Source of the DNA: Marinococcus halophilus
GTDB taxonomy: Bacteria; Bacillota; Bacilli; Bacillales; Marinococcaceae
Assembly: GCF_002265875.1 (NCBI RefSeq)
Contig: NZ_NPFA01000008.1
Span: 127,735-191,734 of the forward strand
Direction: 5' to 3'
Length of the DNA stretch: 64,000 bases
Part shown: positions 61,769 to 64,000 of the stretch, one piece after another
Numbering within the stretch: the stretch's first letter is position 1
Layout: each line of letters opens with the position of its first letter
Notes under the pieces: model-generated
The model's database searches: none
Seen by the model: the letters and a program-made list of their open reading frames with translations, nothing else
Told to the model about the DNA's origin: nothing
Position numbers and translations under genes: made by a program

Positions 61769-61942
61769 TGATGGGGTCCCCTCTCTAACAATAATTTCAG
61801 CTTAAAACGCTTTAGAACAGGGTTAGTGTACCTTAACTTGCCCGGAAGGTCAAAAGGAAGCTGCGTGAAAACCCCTTCATCTATGTAAATATTGGAGGAC
61901 AACGTCTATAATAAAATAGAAAGACTTCAAAGGAGGGCTACT

Positions 61943-62224
61943 ATGAAGATATTTGCTGTACTGCTTACAATGAAAGACGAAGAAAAATCGCAAAAGTTCC
62001 GTTCCCAGCACCTGAAGTTTCTTGAGGATGAAGAACTGAACGGGAATGTGCTGGCTTATGGGCGTTTTGTTGATGGAGCCGGAGGTTTAATTATGTACCG
62101 CGGGGAAGAAGAGGAGGCTGTACGGAAAATAGTTGAACAGGATCCTTACATACAGCTTGGCGCCCGGGATTATCACATGCATGAGTGGGATATGAACTCG
62201 CATGTCTGGACGAAAGGAGAATAG
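61943..62224 (+). CDS. YciI-like protein
   Basis: Protein of 93 residues with the YciI ferredoxin-like fold: FAVLLTMKDEEKSQKFRSQH...LKFLEDEELNGNVLAYGRF and DPYIQLGARDYHMHEWD. The His in RSQHLKFL (about 24) and the Asp in VDGAGG are the usual conserved pair. Family function is uncertain. AAAGGAGG lies seven bases before the ATG. It ends five bases before the next gene. Confidence 0.82.
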   Translation: MKIFAVLLTMKDEEKSQKFRSQHLKFLEDEELNGNVLAYGRFVDGAGGLIMYRGEEEEAVRKIVEQDPYIQLGARDYHMHEWDMNSHVWTKGE

Positions 62225-62229
62225 TATTT

Positions 62230-63105
62230 ATGAAAAAAGCTGCTTTCATCGGCCTTGGAAACATGGGCATGCCGATGGCCATCAATATTTTGAATAAAGG
62301 ATTTGACGTATACGGAATCAACAAAGGAAACGAAAAGGAAGATCGCTTTCAAAAAGCCGGGGGCACTACCGGCATCACTCCGGCTGAGGCAGCTGGGCAA
62401 ATGGATGTCGTCATGACCTGCCTGCCGAAACCAGAGCATGTAGAGGAGATGATGCTCGGTGAAAACGGGGTAATTACGAATGCTTCGCAGGGACTTCTCG
62501 TCATCGACTTCAGTACGGTGTCGGCAGAGCTGCATGAAAAAATTGAAGCAGAGGCAGCTCAAAAAGGCGTGGATTATCTGGATGCTCCGGTCAGCGGTGG
62601 AACAACGGGAGCAGAAGCAGGAACGCTTGCTGTCATGGTTGGCGGGAGCGAACAAGCTTTTGAAAAAGCGGGGCCAATTTTTGAAGCGGTAGGCAAAAAT
62701 ATTACGTATGCTGGCAGTATCGGTAAAGGCACCAAAGTGAAATTGATTAACCAGTTTATGGTAGGTATGCATACCGCAGCGGTAAGCGAAGGGTTAACAA
62801 TGGCCGAAAAAGCCGGAGTTGATCTGGAAATGCTTCATTCCGTTATTACTAACAGCATGGGGCAGAGTAAAATCTATGACCGTCACTATACAGAATTTCT
62901 TCATGACAATAAAGAAGAGCCTGGATTTGCGCTTGAACTGCTTTTGAAGGATCTCGGCCTGGCTAAAGAAATGAGCGATCGTGTTGGAATTTCTCCAAGA
63001 GCGGGAAGAGAGGTACTTTCATTGTTTGAAGGAGCAGATCGCGAAGGATTCGGGAAAAAAGATATGAGCAGCTTGTTTTATTACGTAAAAAACAATGAAA
63101 AATAA
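62230..63105 (+). CDS. NAD(P)-dependent beta-hydroxyacid dehydrogenase, YkwC-like
   Basis: Oxidoreductase of 291 residues of the 3-hydroxyisobutyrate dehydrogenase family. N-terminal Rossmann GLGNMGMPMAINIL (about 7-20), the substrate motif DAPVSGGTTGAEAGTLAVM (about 118-136), the catalytic Lys in GKGTKVKLINQFMV (about 163-176), and the C-terminal ALELLLKDLGLA. It resembles B. subtilis YkwC. The substrate is not known. It forms a two-gene operon with the YciI-like gene. Confidence 0.9.
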   Translation: MKKAAFIGLGNMGMPMAINILNKGFDVYGINKGNEKEDRFQKAGGTTGITPAEAAGQMDVVMTCLPKPEHVEEMMLGENGVITNASQGLLVIDFSTVSAELHEKIEAEAAQKGVDYLDAPVSGGTTGAEAGTLAVMVGGSEQAFEKAGPIFEAVGKNITYAGSIGKGTKVKLINQFMVGMHTAAVSEGLTMAEKAGVDLEMLHSVITNSMGQSKIYDRHYTEFLHDNKEEPGFALELLLKDLGLAKEMSDRVGISPRAGREVLSLFEGADREGFGKKDMSSLFYYVKNNEK

Positions 63106-63119
63106 AATATGTAGACACG

Positions 63120-63153
63120 GAACCTGCCTTCCTGCGTGAAGGCGGGTTCTTTT
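63120..63153 (+). terminator. Terminator after the dehydrogenase gene
   Basis: Stem GAACCTGCCTTC (63120-63131) / GAAGGCGGGTTC (63138-63149), one U-G pair, TTTT. Confidence 0.9.
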
Positions 63154-63157
63154 CATT

Positions 63158-63685
63158 TTATGAATGCATAGCTTCCGAAACAGCACGCCCAAGGCGTTCG
63201 TCGAGAGAATGAAGGCGGGTGAATGCTTCTTCTTCTGTAATCGACCGGTAATGATGCCTTCCAGACGGCTCTTCGTCAAGTTCATCTGCATCCGCAACTA
63301 CTTGCTGCAGCGGAGTGCGCTGGATATTAGCTGCCGGAAGATACGAATCGGTATGCAGTAAAACGGCCATACTGACTTCTTTTGCCCGAGCCGGTTCTTC
63401 GCCGAGCCGGATTAACAGCTTGTGCGCCCGCTCTGCTCCCTTAATAGCATGAATGTCGTTCGTCCGGTACTCTTCAAAGTCCCATTTCCCATTTTTGTAA
63501 AAAAGGTAATGGCCCATATCATGCAGAAAACCAGCTTTTACAGCGAGATCAACATCCACGTTTCGTTCTCCGGCAAGCTCTAATGCTATATCAGCCACAC
63601 GGATGGCATGGGCAAGTCCGGAACGGCGGACATACTTTTGAGTAATTGGGTGTTTGTAAATATCAATCATCGTTACTCTGCTCAT
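63158..63685 (-). CDS. HD-domain phosphohydrolase-like protein
   Basis: Protein of 175 residues with an HD domain: His in GLAHAIRVADIALEL (about 24), the HD pair in AGFLHDMGHYLF (about 52-63) and a distal Asp in VVADADELDE (about 133). Such proteins hydrolyse nucleotides or other phosphoesters; the substrate is unknown. The start is at ATG 63685, six bases after AAAGGAGG. It has a clear SigA promoter and a leader hairpin upstream. Confidence 0.85.
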   Translation of the reverse strand: MSRVTMIDIYKHPITQKYVRRSGLAHAIRVADIALELAGERNVDVDLAVKAGFLHDMGHYLFYKNGKWDFEEYRTNDIHAIKGAERAHKLLIRLGEEPARAKEVSMAVLLHTDSYLPAANIQRTPLQQVVADADELDEEPSGRHHYRSITEEEAFTRLHSLDERLGRAVSEAMHS

Positions 63686-63713
63686 TATTGTTCCTCCTTT
63701 GTAGATTATTTTG

Positions 63714-63748
63714 CAAAAGGGCCCCGGCCAATGAAGGCTAAGGACCCT
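63714..63748 (-). terminator. Terminator-like hairpin in the HD-gene leader
   Basis: On the minus strand AGGGTCC (63748-63742) pairs with GGGCCCT (63724-63718), with inner GCC/GGC, followed by TTTTGC. It lies between the promoter and the ribosome site and may attenuate transcription. Confidence 0.5.
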
Positions 63749-63783
63749 GTGGAAGTACTGCAAGTTTTAAAGATATTTTTAAT

Positions 63784-63812
63784 AGTATAATAACTGTGAG
63801 CCCAGATTGCAA
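63784..63812 (-). promoter_or_regulatory. SigA promoter of the HD gene
   Basis: On the minus strand TTGCAA (63812-63807), 17-base spacer, TATACT (63789-63784). Confidence 0.7.
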
Positions 63813-63901
63813 GAGAAATGAAAGATTAACTGCCATTCAGTTATTATTTTAACTTGAATTGTAATATTAAGCGCAACACGTAAAAAATAAAAAACACCCA
63901 T

Positions 63902-63954
63902 GGTATCCCTGGGTAAAATGAAAGTACCACCAAACACTCACACGGAGGGATACC
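63902..63954 (+). promoter_or_regulatory. Hairpin that can mask the transposase ribosome site
   Basis: GGTATCCCT (63902-63910) is perfectly complementary to AGGGATACC (63946-63954), which covers part of the GGAGGG ribosome site and ends one base before the ATG. Confidence 0.65.
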
Positions 63955-64000
63955 ATGAGCTACTCTCATCTTACCATGATCGAACGCGGACAACTAGAGG
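63955..64000 (+). CDS. IS30-family transposase, first 15 codons
   Basis: The reading frame starts MSYSHLTMIERGQLE and runs off the window. The pattern 'H-L-T-x-x-E-R-x-x-L/I' is the N-terminal helix-turn-helix start of IS30-family transposases. GGAGGG is five bases before the ATG. The DDE catalytic part is outside the window, so intactness is unknown. Confidence 0.8.
   Translation, partial: MSYSHLTMIERGQLE

Larger units (their letters stand above)
63895..64000 (+). mobile_element. Left end of an IS30-type insertion sequence (cut by window edge)
   Basis: The last bases contain the start of an IS30-like transposase gene and a preceding untranslated stretch. The exact left terminal repeat cannot be fixed without the other end; the boundary given is approximate. 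Confidence 0.6.

Overview
The window is chromosomal DNA of a low-to-moderate GC Gram-positive bacterium of the family Bacillaceae. Gene content and order (radC-mreBCD-minCD, rplU-prp-rpmA, pstSCA-pstB-phoU, queCDEF, argCJBD-carAB-argF) and control elements (L21 leader, M-box, Pho boxes, ARG boxes, SigB-type promoters) are all of Bacillus type. Several secreted proteins are very acidic (PstS, MreC tail), and genes such as ribonuclease G and a DHH-CBS tRNA nucleotidyltransferase recall halophilic or alkaliphilic bacilli (Alkalicoccus or Salisediminibacterium-like). That placement is inference. spoIVFA-spoIVFB, which normally lie downstream of minD, are absent, which would fit an asporogenous lineage.

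Layout. 1-7.8 kb: end of radC, cell-shape genes mreBCD, division-site genes minCD, a small orphan gene, ribonuclease G, then the L21 leader with rplU, the L27-processing protease prp and rpmA. 7.8-13.3 kb: a YhfI-like metallo-hydrolase and the phosphate operon pstS-pstC-pstA-pstB-phoU behind a PhoP-type promoter. 13.4-17.3 kb: a stand-alone cheA-cheW pair and a RodA-type SEDS gene. 17.2-20.4 kb: a YvrJ/DUF2922/DUF1659 trio, a YhfK-like oxidoreductase, a CPBP membrane protease and an LCP cell-wall ligase. 20.4-24.7 kb: M-box riboswitch and mgtE, nsrR, ktrC, a YhjD-like gene and an IDEAL-domain gene. 24.7-27.8 kb: dcd and the queuosine precursor operon queCDEF.

27.8-31.7 kb is a general-stress block. 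A YdaP-type pyruvate oxidase, divergent ytxGH and ydaT each carry a candidate SigB promoter, and a fourth candidate precedes a small membrane protein at 39.45 kb. A broken EAL-domain gene lies just after ydaT. 31.8-35.8 kb: a coupled pterin dehydratase/DDAH-like pair and an accC-tetR-accB operon. 35.8-45.1 kb is a mosaic of single genes: FAH-family, PucR-type regulator, rhodanese, YitV-like and YitT-like proteins, a BsuPI lipoprotein, azlCD with a divergent XRE-cupin regulator, a GNAT and a Cof-type phosphatase.

45.3-54.9 kb holds the complete arginine/carbamoyl-phosphate operon argCJBD-carAB-argF, with tandem ARG boxes overlapping its promoter. 55-63.7 kb: fabF alone, a fused DHH-CBS-tRNA nucleotidyltransferase, trpS in an operon with a cation exchanger and a 58-residue membrane protein, a YciI protein, a YkwC-like dehydrogenase and an HD protein. 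The right edge enters an IS30-type insertion sequence.

Most of the window is conserved housekeeping DNA and I found no clearly new multi-gene system. The most interesting points are the loss of spoIVFAB, the unusual acc operon, the translationally coupled DDAH/pterin pair, the multiply frameshifted EAL gene, and several leader and operator structures.
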